Notes under the pieces: model-generated | What the model was told of the DNA's origin: nothing | Databases searched by the model: none | What the model saw: only the letters and a program-made list of their open reading frames with translations | In this document: positions 46,901 to 52,944 of the stretch, piece by piece | Position numbering within the stretch: the stretch's first letter is position 1 | How the letters are laid out: the number at the start of each line of letters is the position of its first letter | Translations under genes and position numbers: made by a program | Assembly: GCF_032118995.1 (NCBI RefSeq) | Contig: NC_092662.1 | Location: forward strand, 14,397,701-14,461,700 | Length of the DNA: 64,000 bases | Direction: 5' to 3' | DNA from: Asterias amurensis | Taxonomy: Eukaryota; Echinodermata; Asteroidea; Forcipulatida; Asteriidae

Positions 46901-47512
46901 AGTGGTTCCCCGTATACACCGTGATCAGACTTTTCTAAATTCTCATTTGATAAAGAGAGACTCAACTACCAAAATAGCTGCACAACTATAAAAGGTCTCT
47001 TGCATTTAAACCAATTGACAGCCGGAATTCCCTCTTCTGGGCAGAACTGAGTTGAGGTCTTAATGTGTCAAACTTGACCTCAACCCTGGCTCTTCTCCAA
47101 AGAGATTTAATTAACATTGTTGTTTCCTGTAAATCTACTCAGTTCTCACTTCCAGTTCCCCCCTGCTGAGCTCCATTTCTCACCACTTCTTGTACGAAAT
47201 GAAATAATGCTCTTTGATTTAAACATCAAGAGCTTCCAGTTTTCTGTAAACCTACTCACTTCGTACTTTCAGACGCCATGAAGAGCTCCAATGCTTACTT
47301 CTTTGTGTATGAAATGAAATTTTGCCTTTTGATTTGAATTTCCAGAGCTCCCAATACCTGACAACGGTAACGTGTATTATGCAATGAACACAACAGCAGA
47401 ACCTGACTTTATGCTTAAACGACGGCCGCCACCTGGCACTGTGATCAAACGAAATACCACCAAGTTAAGACGGAGTCGGAAATCCTGGGTTCGAGAGAGT
47501 CTGGACACGTGA
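13968..47512 (+). CDS. RGL1: Ral guanine nucleotide exchange factor, RalGDS/RGL family (complete)
   Basis: Seventeen coding exons: 13968-14054, 18866-18973, 22058-22254, 23850-23900, 28883-29061, 32417-32550, 33295-33513, 38992-39095, 40138-40222, 41442-41555, 42843-42962, 43689-43810, 44528-44617, 45186-45441, 45703-45849, 46759-46873 and 47346-47512. They sum to 2295 bases (764 residues), close to vertebrate RGL1, and every phase matches. The protein exchanges GDP for GTP on Ral and normally acts downstream of Ras at membranes. Residues about 75-205 are the REM (RasGEF_N) domain. Residues about 244-510 are the CDC25 catalytic domain, with [10 protein letters not shown], the [13 protein letters not shown] helix, [13 protein letters not shown] and [14 protein letters not shown]. 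Residues 510-640 are a Ser-rich linker. Residues about 648-735 are a Ras-association domain (RIVRVSLEG...NVYKSIV, then [19 protein letters not shown]). A 15-20 residue insertion before GTVPYLG carries RRLSG, a PKA-type site. The family call is firm; RGL1 versus its paralogues RALGDS, RGL2 and RGL3 is not. Confidence 0.95.
14070..14186. repeat. Near-identical 26-bp direct repeats around fused MITE ends
   Basis: TGGGTTTGATTGTTAATCAG at about 14068 and TGGGTTTGATTGCTAATCAG at about 14157 flank a 60-bp insert made of a family A right end joined directly to a left end (GTCCAGTGCCTTTAAAGGCACTGGAC). It lies 15 bases after Ral-GEF exon 1. Confidence 0.7.
15133..15320 (+). repeat. Two-copy GC-rich direct repeat inside the 1.41 kb element
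   Basis: A block starting ACGAAACGAAATTGGGCCCC occurs at 15133 and again at 15231. The two copies are nearly identical for about 58 bases (through GGCAGCCGGCCGCATATTGG), and a GTAGCTGTCAGTGG-like segment follows each. The period is 98 bases. Confidence 0.85.
15391..15669 (+). other. ATG-initiated ORF (92 residues) carried by the 1.41 kb element
   Basis: ATG in strong context (A at -3, G at +4) follows a GC-rich tract and opens [20 protein letters not shown] and on for 92 residues. About the first 70 look protein-like ([19 protein letters not shown]); the rest is AT-rich and hydrophobic, as if reading through an intron. I recognise no family. The most economical reading is a captured host promoter and first exon; an ORF native to the element is the alternative. 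Confidence 0.3.
17411..17807. mobile_element. MITE family A copy
   Basis: TTAAAGACACTGGACACCTT to AATAGTGTCCACTGCCTTTAA, with the central hairpin TTTTGAGACCTCAAATTC / TCTGAGGTCTCAAAATC. It is in intron 1 of the Ral-GEF gene. Confidence 0.8.
18560..18735 (+). repeat. SINE family 1 with microsatellite in the head
   Basis: CATAGGGCTAGAT, GTAGCTCAGTTGGTTGAG and then a GGTT microsatellite replace the anticodon arm. CGAAACCCACTCTTGTCAATTC and the CAGTCAGTTTCCCTTGTGG tail follow. Confidence 0.7.
19045..19430. mobile_element. MITE family A copy
   Basis: AAGGCAGTGGACACTGTTGG to CCAATAGTGTCCAGTGTCTT, again with the GAGACCTCAGA / TGAGGTCTCGAAATC hairpin. It lies 70 bases after exon 2 of the Ral-GEF gene. 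Confidence 0.8.
19437..19690 (+). repeat. SINE family 2 type b, 5'-truncated
   Basis: Tail only: AGTAAAAGAACCCAGTGCAC, TTCCTGGTTTGATTAGCTGC and GAAGCGCCTTGTGTCGCTGA. It abuts the family A element at 19045-19430. Confidence 0.6.
20166..20570 (+). repeat. tRNA-derived SINE family 2, tail type b
   Basis: The head GTCATGGCCTAGCGGTTAAGAGC followed by GATCAGCAGAGTGTGGGT resembles a leucine tRNA with box A and a decayed box B. The type b tail carries GGGTTTTGCCCCGGTGTTCC, GGCTGCATATTG and TACCTTGCATCAAAATACTG. Confidence 0.7.
20571..20740. mobile_element. 170-bp foldback MITE
   Basis: Ends GGGCCGTATTCATAAAAAAT and the complement ATTTTATGAATATGGCCC pair, followed inward by TTGCTTTTTCTAGGCTTTTG. The inner arm GATGTAAGCAAAAGCCTA is repeated twice in tandem on the right. 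Confidence 0.75.
22476..22812 (+). repeat. 23-bp minisatellite, about 14.6 copies
   Basis: The unit CACTCGCAAGCTTTCATGCTT plus CA is repeated without gaps, with a few variants (TTCA, TTCG, TTTG, CTCC before the CACTCG) that cluster towards the right. Because 23 is not a multiple of three and no frame has a stop, all three forward frames are open. It lies in intron 3 of the Ral-GEF gene and is not a protein-coding exon. Confidence 0.92.
22845..23530 (-). repeat. SINE family 2, two tandem minus-strand copies
   Basis: Two complements of the head occur, GTCACGACCGGGATTCGAACC at about 23150 and GTCACGACTGGGACTCGAACC at about 23449, each followed by a CACTCTG segment. Tail complements precede them (GAAGTATGAGACCTACTCC at 22939 and GAACCCCTTCTCTTTTC at about 23322). 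Confidence 0.6.
23923..24524. mobile_element. MITE family A copy interrupted by another MITE
   Basis: Family A ends (TAAAGGCACTGGACACCTTT and AATAGTGTCTAGTACCTTTA) bracket 600 bp because a second element is inserted at about 24073-24448. Confidence 0.75.
24073..24448. mobile_element. MITE nested inside a family A copy
   Basis: Ends TTAAAGATGCTATGTCAGAT and the complement ATCTGACATAGCATCTTTAA bound a 375-bp insertion that splits the family A sequence between its ATAATGAT and AAAACACCC parts. TA flanks it on both sides. Confidence 0.8.
24831..25448. mobile_element. Chimeric MITE: family B left end, family A body, family C insert
   Basis: It starts TTAAAGGGACACGTTGCCTT (family B end), then carries the family A block GTTGATAGTATAAAACAATG and the GACTTCTAGCTAGAAGTC palindrome, is interrupted by a family C element, and ends GTACAGCGCCTTTAA. 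Confidence 0.6.
25170..25416. mobile_element. MITE family C (GGGCCCAATTTCATAGAGC ends)
   Basis: GGGCCCAATTTCATAGAGCT and GCTTAAGCA are mirrored by TGCTTAAGCAGCTCTATGAAATTGGCCCC at the right end; the length is about 245 bp. It is inserted in the chimeric element at 24831-25448. Confidence 0.8.
25474..25854. mobile_element. MITE family B, long foldback, copy 1
   Basis: The whole 380-bp element is one imperfect hairpin. Outer ends TTTAAAGGAACACGTTGCCT pair with AGGCAACGTGTTCCTTTAA, and the centre GGGGTCAAAATTTTGACTCC is palindromic. Arm segments TAAAATGCATATGG and AGAATACAATGATCCACACA are also mirrored. Confidence 0.85.
26950..27060 (-). repeat. SINE family 1, diverged copy
   Basis: GGGTTGAACAAAGACAAG (tail complement) is followed by GATATGAACC and GCGTTCTACCATTTCAGCTA, the complement of a degenerate tRNA-like head. 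Confidence 0.5.
27278..27390 (+). repeat. SINE family 1 copy
   Basis: CCAACATAGAGCTAGATA is followed by a short TACATG insertion, GTAGCTCAGTTG, AGAGCGCCGGCACATTAATC and GGTCGAATCCCGCACTAGTC. Confidence 0.7.
27829..28219. mobile_element. MITE family B, copy 2
   Basis: The same foldback plan, with outer CATGTTGCCTCGGATCGGTC and GATCCAAGGCAACGTGTTCC and a centre CGGTCGGCCATTTATGGGAG mirrored around TCAAATTTTTGA. Confidence 0.85.
28600..28860. mobile_element. MITE family A, one-ended copy
   Basis: AAAGGTACTAGACACGTTTG is followed by TCTCACTTGGTGTATCCCAAC and the family interior, ending near TCAACAGCTCTCCATT without a clear right terminus. It stops 22 bases before exon 5 of the Ral-GEF gene. Confidence 0.6.
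29117..29222. mobile_element. MITE family E, 5' fragment
   Basis: ACATTACAGAATTTG, TTTTTGCTAACAAAACAGTT and GTAATCCACCATAAACATAA match the left part of family E. Confidence 0.55.
30838..31000. mobile_element. MITE family M (TTTCACGAAA...GTGAAAT ends)
   Basis: GATTTCACGAAACGCTTGG at the left and AAGAGTTTGGTGAAATGGAC at the right enclose inverted CTAACTTGAGTTAGGACGAG / TCCTAAGTTAGGAAGAG segments. A relative is at 36277-36445 and a fragment at about 18463-18530. Confidence 0.6.
31563..31937. mobile_element. MITE family D (AAAGCCATTGGACACTTTCGG ends), copy 1
   Basis: TTTAAAGCCATTGGACACTT and TACCGAAAGGGTCCAATGGCTTTAA bound 375 bp. Interior marks are GGAGTCGGGAGAAAATAACG and TCTCAAAAAGTAAAGCATTTCATGG. 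It lies in Ral-GEF intron 5. Confidence 0.85.
32150..32350. repeat. Dispersed repeat shared with 51900-52100
   Basis: AGATTGTGCATTCCAACTAC, GGATTATTCTTCCTGC and GATATCTCAAGAATCCTACC parallel the 51900 copy. It directly precedes Ral-GEF exon 6. Confidence 0.55.
33005..33125. repeat. Dispersed repeat beginning GCGGTAACACCATGT
   Basis: GCGGTAACACCATGTATTGA, TGAGTTGGGGTGGTTTTG and GTTTCTACTCAACG form a block whose first 20 bases also occur at about 8858-8880. Class unknown. Confidence 0.4.
33834..34047. mobile_element. MITE family C copy
   Basis: GGGCCCAATTTCATAAAGCC and TGTAAGCACAAA are mirrored by TTTGTGCTTACAGGCTTTATGAAATTGGGCCC. A second GGGCCCAATTTCGT lies immediately upstream, so two elements abut here. 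Confidence 0.8.
34500..35214. mobile_element. Family A copies, rearranged
   Basis: Two partial family A interiors (GTTGATAGTATAAAACATTG at about 34565 and GTTGATAGTGTAAAACATTG at about 35039) surround a left-end-like AAAGGTACTGGACACTATTT at 34814, and the cluster ends at CAGTGCCTTTAA. Confidence 0.5.
35450..35935 (+). repeat. Degenerate minisatellite (TTTATAGACCTGTGGGGCA-like)
   Basis: A 20-40 base phrase combining GACCTGTGGGG / GGGCATTTATA / AACCTGT recurs more than twelve times with variable spacing in the intron between exons 7 and 8. Copies are best conserved at 35740-35930. Confidence 0.7.
36277..36445. mobile_element. MITE family M, second copy
   Basis: GGTCGACTTCATAGAGAGAT ... GTCTTAAGTTAGGAAGAGTT then TTGTGAAATTGACAGC share the layout of the 30838 copy. 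Confidence 0.55.
36667..37045. mobile_element. MITE family A copy, full length
   Basis: TTAAAGGCAGTGGACACTAT to AATAGTGTCCTCTGCCTTTAA with all internal blocks. It lies in the long intron between Ral-GEF exons 7 and 8. Confidence 0.8.
37480..38050. repeat. Cluster of family C-derived sequence
   Basis: AAGCAGAAATGA / GGTAACCTT / AAGCAGCTCT motifs recur about every 170-180 bases (near 37545, 37720, 37900 and 38020), as if a family C interior had been tandemly copied. Confidence 0.5.
38238..38320. mobile_element. Relic arm of the 42467-type MITE
   Basis: TTA-GGCCAACATTTTAAAA is followed by CCCCGCTTCCTTTTAAGAGG and a poly-T tract, matching the left arm of the 42467 element. No opposite arm is clear nearby. 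Confidence 0.45.
38690..38960. mobile_element. Family A fragments fused head to tail
   Basis: CCTTTGGTAATTGTCAAAGACCAG opens one fragment. A second begins at about 38881 with AGTCACTGGACACTATTGG and runs to within 40 bases of exon 8 of the Ral-GEF gene. Confidence 0.5.
39118..39510. mobile_element. MITE family E, copy 1
   Basis: TTAAAGGAGCATTACAGAAT at the left and ACCAATTCTGTAACGTTCCTTTAA at the right, with GTAATCCACCATATATACAT and GACAAACCTGTAGAAGTTTG inside. It begins 23 bases after Ral-GEF exon 8. Confidence 0.75.
39645..39925. mobile_element. MITE family E, copy 2
   Basis: AATTATAGAATTGGGTTTTT to TTACCAATTCTGTAATGTAG, with GTCACAAGAAAACAGTGAAA inside and a pure T run in the middle. It is 280 bp. 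Confidence 0.65.
40428..40797. mobile_element. MITE family A copy
   Basis: TTAAAGGCAGTGGACACTAT to AATAGTGTCCACTGTCTTTAA, with the GAGACCTCAAG / TTGAGGTCTCGAAATC hairpin. It starts 205 bases after exon 9 of the Ral-GEF gene. Confidence 0.8.
41100..41240. repeat. Dispersed repeat shared with 9735-9850
   Basis: GAGAACTTGTCTTGCT, AATTCTGAAAAGAACTGTTC and GTGGAAGGTAGGAAATC match the other copy. It carries about 25 extra bases around AATTCTGGAGACTTCTC. Confidence 0.5.
41661..41857. mobile_element. MITE family C copy
   Basis: GGGCCCAATTGCATCGAGCT at the left and AGCAGCTCTATGAAATTTGGGCCC at the right. It lies 105 bases after Ral-GEF exon 10. Confidence 0.7.
42467..42816. mobile_element. Harbinger-like MITE (350 bp)
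   Basis: Ends are GGCCAAGCAAAAAAGAAACA and its complement, about 29 bases each and near-identical, flanked by TTA at 42464-42466 and 42817-42819. The end sequence and target site match the 1.41 kb element at 14784, so both probably used related transposases. It sits just before exon 11 of the Ral-GEF gene. Confidence 0.8.
43001..43300 (+). repeat. SINE family 2, tail type a
   Basis: The head GTGTCATGGCTTATCAGCAC, GCAGAGTGTGGGTTCCAGTC; tail CTTCTCTCCACCCAGGGGTA, GGCTGTATACGCC and GTGACCAGGGGCAATAAT. Confidence 0.7.
43340..43625 (+). pseudogene. 5'-truncated LINE: C-terminal end of reverse-transcriptase ORF and 3' tail
   Basis: The frame reads [40 protein letters not shown] and LLSKAFSSS then TAA at about 43535. 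This is the typical C-terminus of CR1/L2-like non-LTR retrotransposon ORF2 (GDRxFSVxAPxLWNxLP...FKxxLKTxL). The 3' tail has GCGCCTTGAGCACC and ends in ATTATT repeats. No catalytic domain is left. Confidence 0.75.
43895..44275 (+). repeat. SINE family 2, tail type b, long copy
   Basis: GCTCAAGCTCTGGTGTTTCT, GCAGAGTGTGGGTTCGAGTC; tail GGGACATAAAGCGGTAGGTC, GGGGTTCGCCCCGATGTTCC, AAAGCGCTTTATAAGACCC and a TATTATTATT end. Confidence 0.75.
44736..45135. mobile_element. MITE family A copy
   Basis: AAAGGCACGTTTGGTAATTT, TATTCTCACTGGGTGTATCC and the TATACTATCAACAGCTCTCC block are present. The right end reads AATAGTGTCCAAAGCC. It lies just before exon 14 of the Ral-GEF gene. Confidence 0.65.
45935..46640 (+). 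repeat. SINE family 2 type a split by an A-rich insertion
   Basis: GAGCATCAAATTCCAATTCCCGG-like head and TTGAGCAAGACACTTTACTG lead to CTTCACCCAGAGGTAT. The SINE resumes at about 46448 with ATGGGTACCTGCGAGGGTAA. The intervening 425 bases are an A-rich insert. Confidence 0.65.
46023..46447. mobile_element. A-rich insertion inside a SINE
   Basis: It starts with an AATAATAATAATACTTATTC repeat and ends AATTTATTAAAAAAATAA. On the minus strand the left edge would be a TTATTATT tail, suggesting the 3' end of a reversed retroelement. No ORF is visible. Confidence 0.45.
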
Positions 47513-48633
47513 CATGGGCTGACTTGAGGGGTACACCTCAGTGTTGTAAATTTTTAAAGATTGTTTTCTAATGGTGAAGTGAGTTTTAGTTCAAGAAAAC
47601 TCGATTATGGAGCAGCTGAATCTCATTGTGATTGTTTACATGTCAAGTTGTCATGGTGACTGTCTACAGCTCAACACTTGTAGGACTTGTCCTGCCACTC
47701 AAAAAGTCAAAGCCATCATTGCTGATCATCTGCTACTCGAAACTCTGCGATTATCTGCTGCTCAACACTTGGCCATTGTCGGCAACTCAAAAAGCCGAAT
47801 CTCACAGAGAGTGTTTACATCTCAAATTGTCTTGTTGATTTGTCAGCAATTCGACACTCGTTGAAATTGTCCTGCCACTCAAAAGTCAGTCCTCAATGCT
47901 GATTATCTGCTACTCAAAACTCAACTGTTGTCTGCAACTCAAAAAGCTGAATCGCATTGTGATTGTTAGCATCTCAAAATGTCTCAGTGATTGTCTCTAT
48001 AAAACTTGCCACGAGTAGGAATCGTCCTGCCACTCAAAAGTCACAGCCATCGATGCTGATCATCTGCTACTCAAAACTCATTTTGAGGATTGTCTGCAAC
48101 TCATGAAGCTGAATCTTATTGAGAGTGTTCACATCTCAAAATGTCTCAGTGATTGTCTACAACTCGACACTCATAGGAATTGTCCTTCCACCCTAAAAGT
48201 CACAGCCATCAATGCTGATCATCTGCTACTCAAAATCTCGGCAATTGTCTGCTACTCAAACAGCTGAACCCCTCGAGTGTTTACAACTCAAACTGCTCGG
48301 TGGTTGTCTACAACTCGACACTCGTAGGAATCGTCCTGCCACTCAAAAGTCACAGCCATCGATGCTGATAATCTGCTACTCAAAACTCGGCGAGTGTCTG
48401 CAAATCAAAACTCACAGCCATTTGTAGTGATCTTCGACAAGTCAAACCTCATACAGGTCGTCTGCACAGATCCTGGTGTAAACTTGGACCACATCAAACC
48501 GGCAATTTTTCTACAATTTTTCTACATTCCTTACCTAGACTGCAATTTTTGGTTCAGCTGGGGCCCAACTTTTTTCCCTTGCAGCCATATTCTGGTAGTT
48601 ATAAGGAAAACGAAAAGGCTCCTCGACAATAAA
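47513..48633 (+). other. 3' UTR of the Ral-GEF gene
   Basis: The sequence between the stop codon and the first good poly(A) signal, AATAAA at 48628-48633, is taken as 3' UTR. Most of it is a degenerate repeat (listed separately). The true cleavage site could lie further on, since later AT-rich sequence holds other weak signals. Confidence 0.5.
47641..48430 (+). repeat. Degenerate long-period tandem repeat in the 3' UTR
   Basis: The phrase CCTGCCACTCAAAA followed by a TCATCTGCTACTCAAAACTC-like block recurs five times, at about 47691, 47871, 48026, 48184 (diverged) and 48335. Spacing is 180, 155, 158 and 151 bases. Units share TGTCTACAACTCGACACTCGTAGG-like segments but differ by many substitutions and small indels, so this is an old local amplification. 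Confidence 0.75.
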
Positions 48634-49352
48634 TATAAAATACTTTGATTGAAAGAAACTTGCAAAATGTATTTTTATGTATTGGACTGGCCATACTGAC
48701 TTGACGTTTATATATTTTTTATTTTACAAAACAGTTGCACAATTGTACATATATAAATTATGAATTCATCATTATGGCGTCAATAATTGAACAGCTCAAC
48801 CGTAGGAATATTTTCACAAATCCCTGATTCCACGCTGAGGCCAGAGTTGACATGCCCCCAGACTCCCTCACATTTGTAAAGAAATACCTACAGAAATGTC
48901 CTAGCTGTAAAAGCACCAGACTACTGCAGACAAAAGCAGTCTAGGGTTGGCCGTGGAAAATGACAGGGTTGTGTGATGTTGTGAAGTTGACAAGCTTGTT
49001 CTCTCGGCTTGACATGCCCCAAGACTCCCTCACATTTATAATAAAAAAAATCATGTACATGTACCTTCATAATTAATTTCGAAGCTGTATTAAAAGCACC
49101 AGACTAATGTAGACAAAAGCCTACCTGCGATAGAGGGAACATGGCAATCTAGGATTCAACCGTGGAAAATGACAGAATTTTTTGTGATGTTAAGAGAAAA
49201 AAACTATTGGAAGTTGACAAGCTAGTTCTTGAGGCAATATCAACTGTCAATGCCTCGGGAGCTTCATGTAATAACAACTTTCCAGTCTCAAACCATATTT
49301 TTGTATTTCTGTGCCCTTCTGATCAACACAAGATTCTGAGCACAAGAGTATT

Positions 49353-49691
49353 ATTAAAGGAACACGTTGCCTTGGATCGGTCGAGTTGGTCTTTGAAAAG
49401 CGTTTGTAACCGTTTGTTATAAAATGCATATGATTAGAAAGATATTTTAAAAGTAGAATATAATGATCCACACAAGAATCACTTGAAATTGTGTAGGTTT
49501 CCTTTTACCTCGTTGACTAACACGGTCGGCCATTTATGGAAGTCAAATCTTTGACTCCCATAAATGGCCGACTGTGTTAGTTCGCAAAGTATAAGGAAAA
49601 ACACGCAATTTTGAGGCAAATTTGTGTGGATCATTGTATTCTACTTTTTCAAAGACCAACTCGACTGATCCAAGGCAACGTGTTCCTTTAA
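49353..49691. mobile_element. MITE family B, copy 3
   Basis: AAAGGAACACGTTGCCTTGG to CAAGGCAACGTGTTCCTTTAA. One arm has lost about 40 bases next to its end. It lies downstream of the Ral-GEF 3' UTR. Confidence 0.8.
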
Positions 49692-49870
49692 CTCTCTCAT
49701 ACCATGCTGAAGAATTGCAGTGTCAAATTTTGTACATATTATAAATATATATATTTGTACCACAAGATATTTATACATAAGTTTGCAAAAATTATTTGAG
49801 ATTGAAATTAGTGAAGAAAACACCGTTATTGATGGTGTTATTTTTATGTATCTAAAGCTCTGGTTATCGG

Positions 49871-50010
49871 CGCCCAATTTCATAAAGCTGTTGAGCTCAG
49901 TCTGAAAATTTCTTGTCTGAGCAAGCAATGGGTGGGGAACCAGTAATGTAAACTGTATGGTATTTTGGCTGGTAACCTATTTTTGCCAAGCAATAAATTT
50001 TTGTGTTCCC
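49871..50010. mobile_element. MITE family C, truncated
   Basis: GCCCAATTTCATAAAGCTGT starts it, with GGTATTTTGGCTGGTAACCT and AAGCAATAAATTTTTGTG inside. The right terminus is missing. Confidence 0.5.
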
Positions 50011-50069
50011 ACATTATTGAAAAGGCGGTACAGTTGCAATTAGCAGAAGTCGACCTCTCTTGTATTTTT

Positions 50070-50275
50070 TACTGAAACAACATAAAAGGCTAGGAGCCTT
50101 GCTGGTAGAGCAGAATGCACTCTGCCCAATTTTTTTTACGAAGCAATTATGGTTAAGTGCGTTGCTCAAGGCACAAGTGTTTTGACCGGGATTCGAACCC
50201 AAACTCTGCTGCTGGCAATAGCAGAGCTTGGATCGGGTGGACTAGACCGCTCGGCCACGACACGCCAAAACGTCA
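50070..50275 (-). repeat. SINE family 2 copy
   Basis: The complement of the head: TTTGACCGGGATTCGAACCC, AAACTCTGCTGCTGGCAATAG and GACCGCTCGGCCACGACACG. Confidence 0.65.
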
Positions 50276-50834
50276 TTTACCATGTGACGCAGTACTACTG
50301 AATTTAGTTTCGAGAATGCTGATCAAGTTTTCACTTGTGACTGAGCAGGGCATTTTACCAGTCATCATTCAATTCTCACTCGGAAGTAGCTCAGTAAAAT
50401 AATTATATACTTTCCATGAAAATTTTGTGGTAAGACGGATGTACATTATATTATACATGTATAAATATTCTTTTTCAAAAAAGAAAAATATTTATACCAT
50501 TCCTTTAATTTTACCTAAGCAAACTATAAATTGGTTTTAAAGAATTGTCAAAGTATTTGTGTCGTTCCGAGTTGGCTCGTTTATCTACCCAGAAAGCAGC
50601 TTACTGGAGTACACAAATACAAACCTGCTAATTAATGCTGCCAGTATGTTAATTAATTAACTAAGTTGAAGTTTGTTGTTGTCGTTCTAAAATGAGCGAA
50701 TGTATTGTGTGCTTTTTTGTCTCAGGGGTAGAAATGTGATAAATTGAAATGGTTTTAATGACTTGGCTTTTAAAGGGAAACTTCTTTAATCGGGAGGGGG
50801 ACCTGCCATTTTTGGAAGCACAGGCTGAGTCAGT

Positions 50835-51075
50835 AGACACTGCCCAAGTTGGGAGGTACTGCCTCCAACTAAAATACACTGCCCAAGTTGGGAAACATTA
50901 CCCAAGTTGAGAGTGCTGCCTAATTCAGATGGCACTGCTACAGTGAAGGCACTGCCCAAGTTGGGAAAGCTCTGCTTGATTCAGATGGCACTGCCGGAAT
51001 CAGTTGGTGCTGTTCCAACTTGAAAGCTCTTCCCAAGTTGGGAAGCACTGCCCAAGTTGGGAAAGCTCTGCTGTA
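50835..51075 (+). repeat. Irregular repeat of CACTGCCCAAGTTGGGA
   Basis: The phrase CTGCCCAAGTTGGGA occurs at about 50841, 50879, 50949 and 51047, with variants (TTACCCAAGTTGAGA, CTTCCCAAGTTGGGA) and GGCACTGC / AAGCTCTGCT between. The core CCCAAGTTGGG is close to a palindrome. Confidence 0.7.
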
Positions 51076-51415
51076 TTCCGGACACTGCTGGACTATAGTG
51101 GTAGCAGTCCATTCCCGAGACAACAGGTAACCACATTTTAATCAATTGGGGAATGATTGGGGATTGCGCTATTCAAACTTGCCATATAAATATAATGTTT
51201 TTATCATCTATGCAGAAACCTACAAATGAATTTCATGAACGTGTTAATCAGTTTAAAAGTTTTATTTAGGTTCTTCAGCAAGAGGGAATGTTGATACAAT
51301 GTACTGTCTCTTTCCAACCCATGCTCTGTTGTCAGTTTATGCTTGGGTTTCACATTCTGCTACTTTGTTATAATTGTTGTAATTATTCATATCAGAGAAT
51401 GACTGTAGGAATGAT

Positions 51416-51448
51416 TGTCTACAGTGCACTGTAGATAATCATTCCTGT
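51416..51448. repeat. 33-bp palindrome
   Basis: GGAATGATTGTCTACAGTGC pairs with GCACTGTAGATAATCATTCC around a central TGCA. No second copy is seen. Confidence 0.6.
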
Positions 51449-51884
51449 ATTTAGCACTTAATCTTGAAATTTATTAAGAAAAGTACATTGTGCTATATCA
51501 CAGGGCTCTCGCCACTCTGACCTTTGACCCATGGTTAATCGAGACCCCAAAGTTTGTGAGTCTGCTTCCCATTAGCCTTTTTGAAGTATGGCGGACGTGA
51601 TATGAGTGTAGGCCTAACGTATACAGACAAACTTACCCAAACCTTACAGTGTAATTGTAGTATTGTGTCCGCCATATCTCAAAATGGCTTATGGAATTCT
51701 GCGCTTATGAGGCCCTATAAGCATGGATGTCATTATAGACAGAATACCACTAGAAGCAATGTCCAAAACTTTGACCTACATGTAAGTAAACTTTGGCCTT
51801 TTCTGCAAAACCTCAGCCGGGGCTTCGTCATCAACATTTTCAGAACGATTCCCTTCAAAGGAATGTGGTTTTCTAGGGAGGGAT

Positions 51885-52110
51885 TCAAAACCATTTCAAT
51901 CTGAGAAATGTTTCTGCATGAAACGTTTCTCAGATTGTGTATTCCAATTACGAATTATTCTTCCTGCACGGATACAACCGCTCCAGATTTTTGGCAATAT
52001 CTCAAGAAACGCTACCACCTTTTGAAATAAAATTGTCTCAGGTTTCGTTCGGTTGTATACTATCACCATCAGGATTAAAACAGTGAAACGTTTCAAAAAA
52101 CCAAAGGGAG
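51885..52110. repeat. Dispersed repeat with inverted ends, shared with 32150-32350
   Basis: TCTGAGAAATGTTTCTGCAT and GAAACGTTTCTCAGATTG start it and AGTGAAACGTTTCAAA ends it. It is likely a MITE. Confidence 0.5.
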
Positions 52111-52600
52111 AGTTTTAATGTGCAAATGGTAGTTTCAAAGGGAAACAATTTCTCTTGGAACTCTAAAAAGTTCCACAAAAATAATACCGCGGGTGGGCAC
52201 AGAAACTCTTTCTGAATTCTGACCCAAAGTGGTTAGGGGTGAAACACAAAAGACAACATCTCAATTAAATATGTTTATCACGTGTGTTAATGGAGACCGA
52301 GAAATTTATTCAGATGATTTTATGTAACCAAATATATTTTCCTAAAAGATTTGTGAATACAAATAAATGTGCATAATTTAAGTAAAGGTTAAGATTAATA
52401 AAAATGTACAGGAAGAACATTAGCAAAATGTTGAAGTGACTTGGTTATGTCTAGCCTGGTTTCGTTTATATTTTGTATGGTTAATACCTGTATTGAATGT
52501 GTTGTAAACTGACAATTTTTAAATATTTTTTAATCATGCAATTCTAACGTGTATGTCAAACAAGTGTATCCCCATTTCGGTAATGAATGCACATCACTAA

Positions 52601-52843
52601 GGTTGCGTTCAATTAGCTTCCCCGTGTCGACCCCGGTCTGCCCCTGGTGCATTCAAATAGTCATTCCAGGGGCTCACCCGAGTCAGCCCCCAGTGCCCTG
52701 CTTGTGGAACGGGTCACTTGGGGCTGGCCCGAGGTGCATGATGTCACCACGAGAGGGTGAGTGATCGTTCCATTAGCTCTTGTCAGGGGCTCACCCGAGT
52801 GAGAACAGCGGGGTCGACACGGGGAAGCTAATCGAACGCACCC
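52601..52843. mobile_element. MITE with 35-bp inverted repeats, TAA target duplication
   Basis: The left end GGTTGCGTTCAATTAGCTTC continuing into CCCGTGTCGACCCCG is mirrored at the right end. TAA flanks both sides (52598-52600 and 52844-52846). The 243 bp interior is GC-rich and repeats GGGGCTCACCCGAGT. It lies between the Ral-GEF and ITPA genes. Confidence 0.8.
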
Positions 52844-52944
52844 TAATTATGCATCAAACTGAAGAGTAAGTGAGAAAGGCCAAAACTTGAAGAATTTACA
52901 CAGTGCAGTAATACTTCTGTCAAGTTACACACAGTGCTGTATGT

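Noticed and set aside
47346..47512. W rather than C at the exon 12/13 junction of the Ral-GEF protein, suggesting a mis-splice
   Set aside because: The codon is split across exons; joining TG with C gives Cys, followed by the conserved CELSDEIE, so the junction is sound.
47607..48427. ORFs downstream of the Ral-GEF stop
   Set aside because: They fall in the degenerate 3' UTR repeat and shift frame between units.
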